Below are positions 7,631 to 15,888 of a DNA stretch of 16,857 nt, one piece after another. The position numbers and the translations under genes are program-made. Position 1 is the first letter of the stretch; the number at the start of each line of letters is the position of its first letter. The notes beneath the pieces were generated by a model. It did not search any database. It saw only the letters and a list, made by a program, of their open reading frames with translations, and was not told the origin of the DNA. The stretch lies in contig JAEEML010000090.1 of assembly GCA_016283195.1 (NCBI GenBank), positions 1 through 16,857 on the forward strand, written 5' to 3'. This DNA is from Deltaproteobacteria bacterium. GTDB taxonomy: Bacteria; JAEEML01.

Positions 7631-8122
7631 ATGCGTGGACCTACAGATAAAAATATTGAAACCGAGGTCGATCTGATTGACCGCGTTGTGCATTTAAACC
7701 GTGTTGCCAAAACCGTTAAAGGTGGCCGCCGGATGAACTTCAGCGCTTTGGTAGTGGTCGGTGACGGCGCCGGGCGCGTGGGTGTTGGTCTTGGTAAAGC
7801 CCATGAAGTTCCCGAAGCTATTCGCAAAGGTATGGACCGTGCCAAAAAGAAAATGGTGCCGGTGGCTTTGAAAGATGGCACAATCCCTCATGAAGTGATT
7901 GGCCACTTTGGTGCCAGCAAAGTTGTTTTGCGTCCGGCGCGTCCCGGTACCGGTGTTATCGCTGGTGGGGCAGTGCGTGCTATTCTGGAAGCTGCCGGTG
8001 TGAAAAATATTCTCACCAAGTGTATTGGCACCAATAATCCCCACAATGTCATCAATGCCACTTTGGAAGCTATATCCCGTCTTCACTCTGAAGAGGATGT
8101 TAACCTGAAGCTTGGCAAGTGA
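7631..8122 (+). CDS. rpsE: 30S ribosomal protein S5
   Basis: S5 is a fidelity protein at the mRNA entry site; ram and spectinomycin-resistance changes map to it. The 163-residue product shows the N-terminal dsRNA-binding-like domain ([40 protein letters not shown]) and the C-terminal domain ([40 protein letters not shown]). Spacing is 11 bases after rplR with AAGGAG upstream. Confidence 0.97.
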   Translation: MRGPTDKNIETEVDLIDRVVHLNRVAKTVKGGRRMNFSALVVVGDGAGRVGVGLGKAHEVPEAIRKGMDRAKKKMVPVALKDGTIPHEVIGHFGASKVVLRPARPGTGVIAGGAVRAILEAAGVKNILTKCIGTNNPHNVINATLEAISRLHSEEDVNLKLGK

Positions 8123-8155
8123 ACTTTGGCATAGAAAGTATAGTGGAGAATAGTT

Positions 8156-8359
8156 ATGGAAAGACATTTTGAATTACGCTTACGCAGGTCAGGCGCCGGT
8201 GAACCCGATACCATGCGCCGCACTTTGCACGGCCTGGGTTTGGAACGTTTTGGAAAGACGGTCTTTTTGAAAGATACACCGGCTATCCGCGGTATGATTA
8301 AAAAAGTGGTTCATCTGGTGGAAGTTATCCCTCATGATGGCCCCGTACCCACTAAATAA
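8156..8359 (+). CDS. rpmD: 50S ribosomal protein L30
   Basis: A 67-residue product between rpsE and rplO, where L30 belongs. The family pattern is visible: a beta strand ([11 protein letters not shown]), [20 protein letters not shown], then the helix [15 protein letters not shown]. Length is slightly above the usual 58-62. L30 is absent from some bacteria, so its presence carries some taxonomic information. TGGAG sits about ten bases upstream of the ATG. Confidence 0.92.
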   Translation: MERHFELRLRRSGAGEPDTMRRTLHGLGLERFGKTVFLKDTPAIRGMIKKVVHLVEVIPHDGPVPTK

Positions 8360-8373
8360 CAGAGGTTAATGCT

Positions 8374-8817
8374 ATGAAATTAAACGAGATTAAAGCTCCA
8401 AGCGGGCGTAAATATGCCAAACGTGTAGGTCGTGGTCCCGGTAGTGGTACCGGCAAGACTTCCGGTAAAGGTGGCAAAGGCCAAACAGCCAGAACCGGTA
8501 AAGGCAAGCCGCGTACCGGTTACGAAGGCGGCCAAATGCCGATGTATCGCCGCATTCCCAAACGCGGTTTTTGCAACATCTTTGCTAAAGAATTTAACGA
8601 AGTTGCCCTTTCTGCTCTTGAGCAGTTCGACAACGGCACCGTAGTTACCGCCGAGCTCTTAAAAGAGGCCAAAGTGGTAAAGAATGTCAAAGACGGTATC
8701 AGGATTCTTGGCAACGGCGATATTACAAAGAAGCTGACAGTAAAAGCCAATCATGTTACCGCTTCTGCCAAAGAGAAAATCGAAAAGGCCGGCGGTAGCG
8801 TTGAAATTATTAAGTAA
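8374..8817 (+). CDS. rplO: 50S ribosomal protein L15
   Basis: L15 is a late assembly protein of the large subunit. The 147-residue product starts [20 protein letters not shown] and continues with the Gly/Lys-rich extended arm ([20 protein letters not shown], about residues 22-41) and the [16 protein letters not shown] block. Its C-terminal globular domain carries the usual lysine-rich strand-helix ending. It follows rpmD by 14 bases. Confidence 0.97.
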   Translation: MKLNEIKAPSGRKYAKRVGRGPGSGTGKTSGKGGKGQTARTGKGKPRTGYEGGQMPMYRRIPKRGFCNIFAKEFNEVALSALEQFDNGTVVTAELLKEAKVVKNVKDGIRILGNGDITKKLTVKANHVTASAKEKIEKAGGSVEIIK

Positions 8818-8875
8818 GGCTTTTCTTGTAATTACCTATCAATAACTATTTATCAAGAGCGCGGAGTAAGCATAC

Positions 8876-10192
8876 ATGGCTAGCGGCTTTTGGAACATTG
8901 CAAAAATCCCGGAGCTCAGAAAGAAGATACTCTTCTCCCTGGCCCTGTTGGCGGTTTATCGCCTGGGTGTTTCCGTAACCATTCCCGGCGTTGACCGGGC
9001 GGTTATGGCCAAATATTTAAATGGTCAACAGGGTACTCTTTTTGAGTTCTTTAACTTATTTTCCGGTAATGGCTTAAAACAACTGAGTATTTTTGCTCTT
9101 GGTATTATGCCGTACATTTCATCCTCCATTATTATGCAACTTTTGGGCGTTGTTGTTCCGGCGCTTGGTAGATTGCAAAAGGAGGGAGAGCAGGGCCGGA
9201 AGAAAATTAATCAATATACCCGTTATGGTACCATTCTGCTTTCGATTATTCAATCGGTGAGTATTGCTGCCTGGATTGCTCGTTTGCAAGTCGGTAACGA
9301 TTCGGTAGTCGCAAGTCCCGGCATTGGTTTTTATCTTATGACCATACTCACTTTGACGGCCGGCACTGTTTTTATTATGTGGCTGGGCGAGCAAATAACC
9401 GAGCACGGTATCGGTAACGGTATCTCACTTATCATCTTTGCCGGTATTGTGGCCGGATTGCCCGGGGCTATTTCTGAAACATTGCGTTATTTGCAAGAAG
9501 GCCTCATGCAGCCGGTAACCGCCCTGATTATTGTGGCGATTATGGTGGTGGTTATTGCTCTTATTATCTTCTTTGAGCGTGGGCAACGGCGTATTCCCGT
9601 GCAATATGCCAAGCGCTCGGTCGGTAGCCACTCTTATGGTGGCCAGAGCACCCACTTGCCCTTAAAGGTAAACTCGGCCGGTGTTATTCCGCCGATTTTT
9701 GCCTCTTCTCTTTTGATGTTCCCGGCGACCATTGCCCCGCTTTTTGGCGATAGCGCCGTCTTGGAGAAGATCACCACTTTCCTCCGCATGGATGGGCTTG
9801 GCTATAATACCCTTTATGTGCTCTTCATCATCTTCTTCTGCTATTTCTACACCGCGGTTACTTTTAACCCCGATGATGTAGCGGATAATTTGAAGAAATA
9901 TGGCGGTTATATCCCCGGTATTCGTCCCGGAAAAGCCACAGCAGAATATATAGATATCGTGCTGACTCGCATAACACTGGCCGGTGCTATATATATTTCG
10001 GCTGTTTGTGTACTGCCCACTATTCTCATTTCTCATTATGAGACGCCTTTCTACTTTGGCGGAACTTCGCTCCTCATTGTTGTCGGCGTGGCTCTCGATA
10101 CTGTGCAGCAGATTGAAAGCCATCTTATTACCCGCAATTATGAAGGTCTAACCGGGGCTAATGGTCCCAGAATTCGTGGCCGCCACGATTAA
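8876..10192 (+). CDS. secY: Protein translocase subunit SecY
   Basis: SecY forms the protein-conducting channel of the inner membrane with SecE and SecG, driven by SecA or ribosomes. The 438-residue protein has the ten hydrophobic segments of the family. Signatures include IPGVD with the plug region [12 protein letters not shown] (about residues 59-70), [20 protein letters not shown] (about 177-196), the cytoplasmic loop [20 protein letters not shown] (about 258-277) and the C5 loop [19 protein letters not shown] (about 342-360), which contacts SecA. A 58-base AT-rich gap separates it from rplO, possibly a weak internal promoter. It is the last gene before the terminator at 10221; adk and map do not follow. 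Confidence 0.98.
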   Translation: MASGFWNIAKIPELRKKILFSLALLAVYRLGVSVTIPGVDRAVMAKYLNGQQGTLFEFFNLFSGNGLKQLSIFALGIMPYISSSIIMQLLGVVVPALGRLQKEGEQGRKKINQYTRYGTILLSIIQSVSIAAWIARLQVGNDSVVASPGIGFYLMTILTLTAGTVFIMWLGEQITEHGIGNGISLIIFAGIVAGLPGAISETLRYLQEGLMQPVTALIIVAIMVVVIALIIFFERGQRRIPVQYAKRSVGSHSYGGQSTHLPLKVNSAGVIPPIFASSLLMFPATIAPLFGDSAVLEKITTFLRMDGLGYNTLYVLFIIFFCYFYTAVTFNPDDVADNLKKYGGYIPGIRPGKATAEYIDIVLTRITLAGAIYISAVCVLPTILISHYETPFYFGGTSLLIVVGVALDTVQQIESHLITRNYEGLTGANGPRIRGRHD

Positions 10193-10220
10193 GGTGAACC
10201 TCTAACGGAGGGTTATATTT

Positions 10221-10257
10221 AAAGGGGTTCGGGAGGCAGGTACTTCCGAGCCCCTTT
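10221..10257 (+). terminator. Intrinsic-type terminator closing the ribosomal-protein/secY operon
   Basis: AAAGGGGTTCGGGAG (10221-10235) pairs with CTTCCGAGCCCCTTT (10243-10257), giving a 15-pair stem with two G-U wobbles and a seven-base loop (GCAGGTA). The 3' arm runs into TTTATTTGT, a short, interrupted U-rich tail. It lies 28 bases after the secY stop and only 27 bases before the ftsK ATG, so ftsK needs read-through or a promoter upstream of the hairpin. Confidence 0.88.
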
Positions 10258-10284
10258 ATTTGTATATGAAGAGGTAGATATTAA

Positions 10285-13116
10285 ATGGCTTCTGCGCGCA
10301 GTAAAAAAAGCTCTGGGCCAAGCGATAATAGTAAAGCGGAAGTTAGCGGTGAAATCGGTACTTTGCGCTTAGTTTTGGTCTTGGCACTTTTGGCCCTCAG
10401 TGTCCTTAGTGCTCTGGCGCTGCTTACCTATAATTCTCAGGATCCGTCGCTTAATAGTTCCATGCCGGGGACCAAGGTGCATAACTGGGTGGGGCTGGCC
10501 GGTAGTTATAGCGCCGATTTTATTCTGCAAATTTTTGGTTATATAGCCATTTTCTTCCCGCCTTTGCTCTTTTGTGTGGCCTTTTTTACTTTGAAAAGAG
10601 TGCCGCAAAAAAAATTTATCAGCCCTCTTATTGGCCTTGGTTTAGTCTTTTTTGCCATTGGCGCTCTTATCACGCTTTCCTGGCAAAATTGGGAAATGCA
10701 GCCTTTCCCGCCCGGCGGACTTTTGGCGCAAATATCCGTCAATTCCCTAAAACCTTATACCGGCGGTCCGGGGACGGTTATTATTATGGTTGTTCTCTTG
10801 GCCATGGGGCTCGTTATCGGTTTTGGGCCGCTGGCCGAGAAGCTGGGCGTTGGTACCATAGTCTTCTTGTGGTCTTTTTTCCGCAAAGCTATAGCTTGGG
10901 TGCAAAATAAGCGCCAATTTACCCCCGAACCGGACGAGCCGATATCATTAAGAAATGAGCCGGAAATTACCGCCAAGTTGGCCGACCAGGTGGATTCTGC
11001 TGATGACAAATGGACCATTTCTCCCGGAGCCACTGTTGAAGCCGCTTTGGAACATGACGATGACATCAAAGTATTGGTGCCGGCTGTTGCGCCGGAAGAA
11101 GCGGTTATCGGTGCTTTAGAGCCTAATCCCGAGGAGGAAGCAGAAGCCCCCTCTGATGAAGATATTCCCGAAATGCCCTATCCGGTAGCCGACTCGGCAG
11201 CAAATGACCAAGCAGAAGCTGAAGAGCCGGTAATGACTATACCTGAGCCAGACGCCTCGGAATGTGCTTTGGCAGCGGCAGAAAATGCCGGTGGAGAGCC
11301 GGCTAAAGAGATAGCGCAGGAACCATACGAAGCGCCCATAATAGATATGTCATTGCAACAGAAAAGCTATGTGGCCGAGCCGGAAGAGGAAGAGGCACCC
11401 TTTGCTTTTGACGATGACAGCCTGGGGGTGACTTTTAGCCCGGCGCCGATGAGCGATGAAGTAAGTGCCGAGTTTATTATTGATAAGCCGCAAGATAAAC
11501 CCCGGCCGGCTCCGGCTCTCAGTGATCTTTTAGCCGCGGAAAAAGCCGCCGGGCCGGAAATTATTGAACTAAATAACAATGCCGACAGCAAAGATATTGA
11601 AAAAGCGGCTAAAACCATGCGCCGCGAGATGCGCGAGGAGCAAAAGGCGGCTTTAAAGCCCTTCGAGCGGCCGCCGCTGGAATATCTTAATTATAAAGAG
11701 CCGGAAAAACACGAGATAGATCGCGCCGCTTTGCAAGAAAACGGCCAAAAGCTCATAGCCACTCTGGAGAGTTTTGGCATTAAGGGGATTATTCGCGAAA
11801 TCCGCGTAGGGCCGGTGGTAACGCTCTATGAGTTTGTGCCGGCGCCGGGCATAAAAATTAGTAAAATAAGTGCCCTCGCCGATGATATTGCCATGAGCAT
11901 GAATGCTATGCGCGTGCGTATTGTGGCGCCCATTCCCGGCAAGGGGGCGGTGGGTATAGAAATTCCTAATTTACACCGTCAAATAGTCTATTTGAAAGAA
12001 ATTATCGCTTCCGAGCAATTCCAAAATAGTCGCTCTGTGCTCACTCTTTGTTTGGGCAAGGATATTGAGGGCGTGCCTTATGTGGCTGATTTGCAAAAAA
12101 TGCCCCATCTCCTCATTGCCGGCGCCACCGGTACCGGTAAAAGTGTGGGTATCAATGCCATGCTCACCAGTATTCTCTATAAAGCGACGCCCGAAGATGT
12201 GCGCATGATTATGGTTGATCCCAAGCAGCTGGAACTCTCTATTTATGAGGGCATTCCCCATTTGCTCCTGCCGGTTGTTTGCGATCCTAAAAAAGCGGCT
12301 CTTGCTCTCCACTGGGCGGTGGAAGAAATGGAGCGGCGCTATACCATGATGGCCGAACTCGGCGTGCGCAATCTGGCAGGCTATAACGAGCGCATTAAAG
12401 AACTGCCGCCGGAAGATCTTATTTCCAAAGAGGGACAGGAATTTGTCCACTTGCCTTATATCGTGATTCTTATTGATGAATTTGCCGATCTTATGATGGT
12501 GGCTTCCAAAGAAATCGAGACCTTTGTAGCCCGCCTCGCCCAAAAGGCCCGCGCTGCCGGTATTCACCTTATTTTGGCTACCCAGCGCCCCTCGGTTGAT
12601 GTTATCACCGGCACTATTAAAGCCAACTTCCCTTCGCGTATCAGCTTCCAGGTGAGTTCCGGCCACGATGCCAAAACTATTCTTGATACCGTTGGCTCCG
12701 AGCATCTTCTGGGTATGGGCGATATGCTCTATATGTCGGCCGGCGGCTTTGGTCTTACTCGTGTGCATGGCGCTTTGGTGACCGAGAAAGAAATCGACAA
12801 AGTAGTGGCTTTCTTAAAAGCTCAGGGTGAGCCGCAATATGATGAATCTATTTTGGAAGCGCCGGCTGCCGAAGGTGGCGATGAAGGCGAGGGCCAGGGA
12901 GAGCGACAACTTGATGAGATGTATGACAAAGCTATAGCTTTTGTGGCCGAAAAACAAAAAGTCTCTATTTCCCTATTGCAGCGCTATTTGGGGATTGGCT
13001 ATAACCGCTCGGCCCGCATTGTGGAGCAGATGGAGAAAGACGGTATTGTCGGCCCGGCCAACGGCAGCAAACCGCGCGAAGTTTTGGTGCCCCCGCCGCC
13101 GGAAGGTGGATATTAA
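10285..13116 (+). CDS. ftsK: FtsK/SpoIIIE-family DNA translocase
   Basis: A septum-anchored DNA pump that clears chromosomes from the division site and activates XerCD at dif. The 943-residue protein has the full FtsK layout. The N-terminal domain has four or five membrane segments (about residues 27-47, 77-102, 110-130, 160-180). A long acidic Pro/Ala/Glu-rich linker follows (about 212-460), then the alpha domain. The RecA-like motor has Walker A GATGTGKS (613-620), Walker B IVILIDE (726-732) and the conserved ATQRPSVDVITGTIKANFPS. A C-terminal winged-helix gamma domain (about 875-940) carries LQRYLGIGYNRSARIVEQME and reads polar DNA motifs. GAGG lies about ten bases before the ATG. Its place right after secY is unusual. 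Confidence 0.97.
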   Translation: MASARSKKSSGPSDNSKAEVSGEIGTLRLVLVLALLALSVLSALALLTYNSQDPSLNSSMPGTKVHNWVGLAGSYSADFILQIFGYIAIFFPPLLFCVAFFTLKRVPQKKFISPLIGLGLVFFAIGALITLSWQNWEMQPFPPGGLLAQISVNSLKPYTGGPGTVIIMVVLLAMGLVIGFGPLAEKLGVGTIVFLWSFFRKAIAWVQNKRQFTPEPDEPISLRNEPEITAKLADQVDSADDKWTISPGATVEAALEHDDDIKVLVPAVAPEEAVIGALEPNPEEEAEAPSDEDIPEMPYPVADSAANDQAEAEEPVMTIPEPDASECALAAAENAGGEPAKEIAQEPYEAPIIDMSLQQKSYVAEPEEEEAPFAFDDDSLGVTFSPAPMSDEVSAEFIIDKPQDKPRPAPALSDLLAAEKAAGPEIIELNNNADSKDIEKAAKTMRREMREEQKAALKPFERPPLEYLNYKEPEKHEIDRAALQENGQKLIATLESFGIKGIIREIRVGPVVTLYEFVPAPGIKISKISALADDIAMSMNAMRVRIVAPIPGKGAVGIEIPNLHRQIVYLKEIIASEQFQNSRSVLTLCLGKDIEGVPYVADLQKMPHLLIAGATGTGKSVGINAMLTSILYKATPEDVRMIMVDPKQLELSIYEGIPHLLLPVVCDPKKAALALHWAVEEMERRYTMMAELGVRNLAGYNERIKELPPEDLISKEGQEFVHLPYIVILIDEFADLMMVASKEIETFVARLAQKARAAGIHLILATQRPSVDVITGTIKANFPSRISFQVSSGHDAKTILDTVGSEHLLGMGDMLYMSAGGFGLTRVHGALVTEKEIDKVVAFLKAQGEPQYDESILEAPAAEGGDEGEGQGERQLDEMYDKAIAFVAEKQKVSISLLQRYLGIGYNRSARIVEQMEKDGIVGPANGSKPREVLVPPPPEGGY

Positions 13117-13127
13117 ACTAAAATAAT

Positions 13128-13157
13128 TTGATACTTTTTAATAAGTTGCCATATACT
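13128..13157 (+). promoter_or_regulatory. Possible sigma-70-type promoter for the Cys-rich lipoprotein
   Basis: TTGATA (13128-13133) and TATACT (13152-13157) are spaced by 18 bases in a strongly AT-rich intergenic stretch after ftsK, a good match to the -35/-10 consensus. Transcription would start near 13164 and give a leader of about 64 bases containing the hairpin at 13188-13208. AT-rich DNA yields such matches by chance, so confidence is limited. Confidence 0.4.
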
Positions 13158-13187
13158 TAAAATTATAATAATACATAGCCATAATTC

Positions 13188-13211
13188 AGGCTTTAATGTC
13201 TAAAGCCTTTT
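13188..13211 (+). terminator. Hairpin with short U-tract between ftsK and the lipoprotein gene
   Basis: AGGCTTTA (13188-13195) pairs perfectly with TAAAGCCT (13201-13208) around a five-base loop (ATGTC), followed by a run of U (13208-13211). It could end ftsK transcription 72 bases after its stop. It also ends only five bases before the lipoprotein ribosome binding site AAGGAG (13216-13221), so it may instead be a leader element. Its 3' arm overlaps a second, weaker pairing of CCTTT (13206-13210) with AAAGG (13215-13219), which would cover that binding site; the two structures exclude each other. Confidence 0.5.
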
Positions 13212-13227
13212 AAAAAAGGAGTTTTCT

Positions 13228-13671
13228 ATGAAAATGCAAAAAGTAATTATCGTTGCCTCTTTAGTCGCTGCCTTTGCCATGTCTGCTTGTACCGATATAG
13301 ATGAGATGGCGAAAACTGCTTGCCAATTTCGCTATGATTGCAATGTTAAAAATTGCAAAGCCGGTGATAATAATTGCAAAGTAGCTCTTGAGAATGAGTA
13401 TAATAACTGCCAGGAAGATGTTGAGATTTCCAGTGAAGCCCGCAAACATGTTTCCAATAAATGTGCTGATGCCATGGAAGAGCAGATTGCCTGTTATTCC
13501 GATTCTGTCAGATGCCGGGCGGAGGAAACTTCGATTGGCGGCGAAGTGGTAACTGTATATAATTTAATTTATGCTACTGAATGTAACTACTTGGCTGAAT
13601 TTGTAAAAGAAAAATGTACACCGGAAAAAGAAAACGTCATCTACATTGAAAAAGATGATGATAACAACTAA
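13228..13671 (+). CDS. Small cysteine-rich lipoprotein, function unknown
   Basis: I do not recognise a named family. The 147-residue product has a lipoprotein signal peptide: Lys2/Lys5, a hydrophobic stretch (residues 6-18) and the lipobox-like MSAC with the lipidated Cys at residue 21. The mature part is acidic and mostly helical in character, and holds ten further cysteines (32, 38, 43, 50, 61, 79, 89, 96, 119, 130), an even number suggesting five disulfides in an exported protein. It ends in an acidic tail (KDDDNN). AAGGAG is six bases before the ATG. A promoter-like site and a hairpin precede it, so it is probably a separate transcript. Its stop overlaps by four bases the stop of the opposite-strand hydrolase gene. 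Confidence 0.8.
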   Translation: MKMQKVIIVASLVAAFAMSACTDIDEMAKTACQFRYDCNVKNCKAGDNNCKVALENEYNNCQEDVEISSEARKHVSNKCADAMEEQIACYSDSVRCRAEETSIGGEVVTVYNLIYATECNYLAEFVKEKCTPEKENVIYIEKDDDNN

Positions 13672-14525
13672 TTACTTCCGGCCTCTTTAAACCAATCTAA
13701 AATAGCTTTAAGCCCTGGCTCGCGATAAGGCGCTTCGTTTAATACTTCATGGTAACAATTTTCCACTAAGCGAAATGTTTTTTTAGTGGGCACTTGGTCC
13801 ATAAAATTAGCTGTTACTGTCGGCAGAGCCAGTTTATCGGTGTCGCCGGCCCAGCAAAAGAGAGGCACGCTCACGTCGCCGGCATGGGAGAGGACATATT
13901 TTTGGCATTTTTCCGAAGCTCTGAACCAGCCGGTAGTAGTGCGGCGCACCATGAGGGGATCTTCGTCGTATTCCTTGATGATTTCCGGATTTTGCGTGAC
14001 ATCTTTGCCGGTAAATGTTGATTTTATGGCAAAAATGGGGCAGATGACGCCGGCTATTCTGGCTAAAGTAAAAATAATTTTGGGCAGAGGAATATTGCAT
14101 CCTAAATAGGGGCTTGTTAAGGCTGCCGCTTTGAGGTTTTTAGGCAACGGGCTCTCTAAATAGCGGGCAGTAATGAGCCCGCCCATGCTGTGGCCAAAGA
14201 CAAAAAGCGGCAAATCTTTAAGCGCAGGATTGGCCTCTTCGGCTTTGGTGAGGGCGGTATTTAATGCTGCCAAATACTCACTATAATCGCCGATATGAGC
14301 GCGACGGCCATAAGTTAAGCCGTGGCCTGGTAAATCATAAGTGGTGACAGCAAAACCGTTTTCGGCAAAAAAATGGCCCATAAAAGCATAGCGGCCGCTG
14401 TGTTCGCCGTAGCCGTGAGTGATGAGCAGATGGGCAACGGGAGCAGCGGCAGGCAGGTAACGGCGAGTGAAAATCCGCCCTTTAGCTGTTTCGATATACT
14501 CTTCTTTGGTGGCAATATCAGTCAT
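13668..14525 (-). CDS. Alpha/beta hydrolase, monoacylglycerol lipase / lysophospholipase type
   Basis: A 285-residue serine hydrolase of the PldB/monoacylglycerol-lipase-like group (Hydrolase_4). Visible features are the oxyanion-side HGYGEHSGRY (residues 37-46), DLPGHG (64-69), the nucleophile elbow GHSMGG with Ser113, the acid Asp230 in AGDTDKL, and His259 in CYHEVLNE. A lid-like insert lies between about 140 and 210. There is no signal peptide, so it is probably cytoplasmic. Likely substrates are monoglycerides or lysophospholipids; the true one is unknown. TAGGAGAG sits just upstream of the ATG. It starts 31 bases after the Ala-rich lipoprotein gene on the same strand, so the two probably share a transcript. 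Its 3' end is convergent with the Cys-rich lipoprotein gene. Confidence 0.9.
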   Translation of the reverse strand: MTDIATKEEYIETAKGRIFTRRYLPAAAPVAHLLITHGYGEHSGRYAFMGHFFAENGFAVTTYDLPGHGLTYGRRAHIGDYSEYLAALNTALTKAEEANPALKDLPLFVFGHSMGGLITARYLESPLPKNLKAAALTSPYLGCNIPLPKIIFTLARIAGVICPIFAIKSTFTGKDVTQNPEIIKEYDEDPLMVRRTTTGWFRASEKCQKYVLSHAGDVSVPLFCWAGDTDKLALPTVTANFMDQVPTKKTFRLVENCYHEVLNEAPYREPGLKAILDWFKEAGSN

Positions 14526-14556
14526 AGTTCTCTCCTAAATTAGAGAAATAAGCTTA

Positions 14557-15288
14557 TTATTGGTCGGCAAAAATTTTATCTCTGAAAATAGCCGGAATGT
14601 GGGGAGCTTTTTCGCTGGAGTAGAAGTCCATGAGGAGATCTTTATAAGAGCGGCCCGTAGCCTGTAAAGCACTGGCAGCGAGAGATAACTCATCGGCCAA
14701 AACCGGCATGACGGAAAAGCCGGTTAAAGCATATACTTCGCTTAAAGTGAGGAAATATACGGCATAAGCCGGGCGGCTTTTGCTATCGGCTTCGGTAAGG
14801 CAATTGGCCAGCCCGCGAGAAGAGCAAATGGCTGCGCTGTCGTTGCGGCAAGCCAAAGCGGCCTGGGTGGCCATCTCAGCTAAATCAAGATAAATATAGC
14901 GCACTTTGGCCAAATCTTCGGCCGGGAAATTGCCTTCTTTTAGGTGACGGTAGATGAGGGCGGCGGCTCCGCTATATAAAGCGCATTTTTCTTCATCGCC
15001 GGTTACATCACGGGCGGCTAACCAACCGAGAGCTTCTTTGGCCTTTTGGCCCATATCGCCGCTGGTGCCATCATAAAAAGCTAAAAATTCATCGGCTGTA
15101 GAATTAATACTGGCGTTAGCGGCTGGAGCGACCGGGCTCTCAGCTATAGGAGCCGCTGCGGCTTCTATAGCCGGTGATGCGGCCGCAGAATTGGCATCAG
15201 CGGCGGCCGGGCCGGCAGTAGGAGCAGCTTTTGGACCACAGGAAGCTATAATGAGAGCAAAGACTAAAAAATATTGGCTATGTTTCAT
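14557..15288 (-). CDS. Putative lipoprotein with Ala/Pro-rich linker, function unknown
   Basis: No family recognised. The 243-residue product starts MKHSQYFLVFALIIASC, a lipoprotein signal peptide with lipobox IASC and lipidation at Cys17. Residues 18-60 form a low-complexity Ala/Pro spacer that could hold the globular part away from the membrane. Residues 61-243 look all-helical with a few cysteines (in EEKCALY, ALACRND, AICSSRG, ANCLTE), reminiscent of short helical-repeat proteins, though I cannot name one. GGAGGAATT directly before the ATG is an excellent ribosome binding site. It is the first gene of a probable two-gene unit with the hydrolase and is divergent from the decarboxylase genes. 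Confidence 0.78.
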   Translation of the reverse strand: MKHSQYFLVFALIIASCGPKAAPTAGPAAADANSAAASPAIEAAAAPIAESPVAPAANASINSTADEFLAFYDGTSGDMGQKAKEALGWLAARDVTGDEEKCALYSGAAALIYRHLKEGNFPAEDLAKVRYIYLDLAEMATQAALACRNDSAAICSSRGLANCLTEADSKSRPAYAVYFLTLSEVYALTGFSVMPVLADELSLAASALQATGRSYKDLLMDFYSSEKAPHIPAIFRDKIFADQ

Positions 15289-15484
15289 AATTCCTCCACC
15301 ACAGGGAGTTGTAGCCCATCTTTTTGGCTTTTACAAGCGGGGAGGGAAAAAATATTCTAAACTCTTCACAAAAGGGCCGCGTTGTGCTTTAAAGAGGCCA
15401 GAGAAAGCCCGGCCGACGGCGGCTCAGGCGTAACAGTTTTAGCACTCGCTGGAGAGTAGCTATCTGCTTATAGATGAGGGTAAT
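15289..15484. other. Divergent intergenic control region
   Basis: These 196 bases separate the minus-strand lipoprotein/hydrolase pair from the plus-strand sodium-pump genes and must hold promoters for both. On the plus strand TTCACA (15365-15370) and TTTAAA (15388-15393) are spaced by 17 bases, a fair sigma-70-type match about 90 bases before the oadG-like gene. On the minus strand I see no convincing pair. No clear operator palindrome was found. A plus-strand open frame spanning 15191-15433 overlaps this region but looks non-coding. Confidence 0.5.
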
Positions 15485-15838
15485 ATGGATAGTTCAATAT
15501 TTAATACTTTCTTGGTTTCCTGCACGACATTCGGTGTAGTTTTTGCAGTTTTTGCCATACTCTATTTTGTGATGTTGGCCATGAGTTTGGTGAGCCGCTT
15601 TGAAAAGCCAGAGCCGGCGGCAGCTCCGACTGCTGTTGCTCCGGCGGCGGCAGCGGCGGCTCTGCCCGGCGCGGTAACTCCGCAAATTATCGCCGCTATC
15701 ACTGCCGCTATTGTGGCTGATCTTGGTACCGATAATTTTACTATTACCAGTATTACTCCTGTTGCCAGAGTGGGGGGGAGCGGCAGTGCTGCTTCGGCCT
15801 GGGCCAATCAGGGGCGCAATCAGCAAATGAAGGGCTGA
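15485..15838 (+). CDS. oadG: Na+-pumping decarboxylase gamma subunit (OadG-like)
   Basis: Small membrane subunit that ties the cytoplasmic carboxyltransferase to the membrane beta subunit in biotin-dependent Na+-translocating decarboxylases. The 117-residue product has one N-terminal membrane helix (about residues 9-36), an Ala/Pro-rich flexible linker (about 41-65, coded partly by GCG/GCC repeats), a short amphipathic domain and the family C-terminal pattern ASAWANQGRNQQM. GAGGG lies a few bases before the ATG. The next gene is the beta subunit. The same subunit type serves oxaloacetate, methylmalonyl-CoA, malonate or glutaconyl-CoA decarboxylases, so the symbol is generic. No alpha subunit or biotin carrier gene is inside the window. 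Confidence 0.85.
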   Translation: MDSSIFNTFLVSCTTFGVVFAVFAILYFVMLAMSLVSRFEKPEPAAAPTAVAPAAAAAALPGAVTPQIIAAITAAIVADLGTDNFTITSITPVARVGGSGSAASAWANQGRNQQMKG

Positions 15839-15888
15839 TTAAGCAATTAAACAGTATTGCAAACATATAACGCATATTAGGTGAAAAA

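Noticed and set aside
8818-8875. Promoter before secY (TTGTAA at 8826-8831 with AT-rich downstream sequence)
   Set aside because: No convincing -10 hexamer at a 16-18 base distance; the gap is AT-rich but not distinctive.
11971-12768. Open frame of 265 codons on the minus strand opposite the ftsK motor domain
   Set aside because: Antisense to the most conserved part of FtsK, His/Gly/Asn-rich shadow composition and no recognisable domain.
13128-13227. TATAAT at 13164-13169 as the -10 of the lipoprotein promoter
   Set aside because: The nearest -35-like element (TTGCCA, 13146-13151) is only 12 bases away; the TTGATA/TATACT pair with an 18-base spacer fits better.
15191-15433. Plus-strand 80-codon frame running out of the lipoprotein antisense into the divergent intergenic region
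   Set aside because: Its start lies antisense to the Ala-rich linker, there is no good ribosome binding site, and the composition looks like a reverse-complement shadow.
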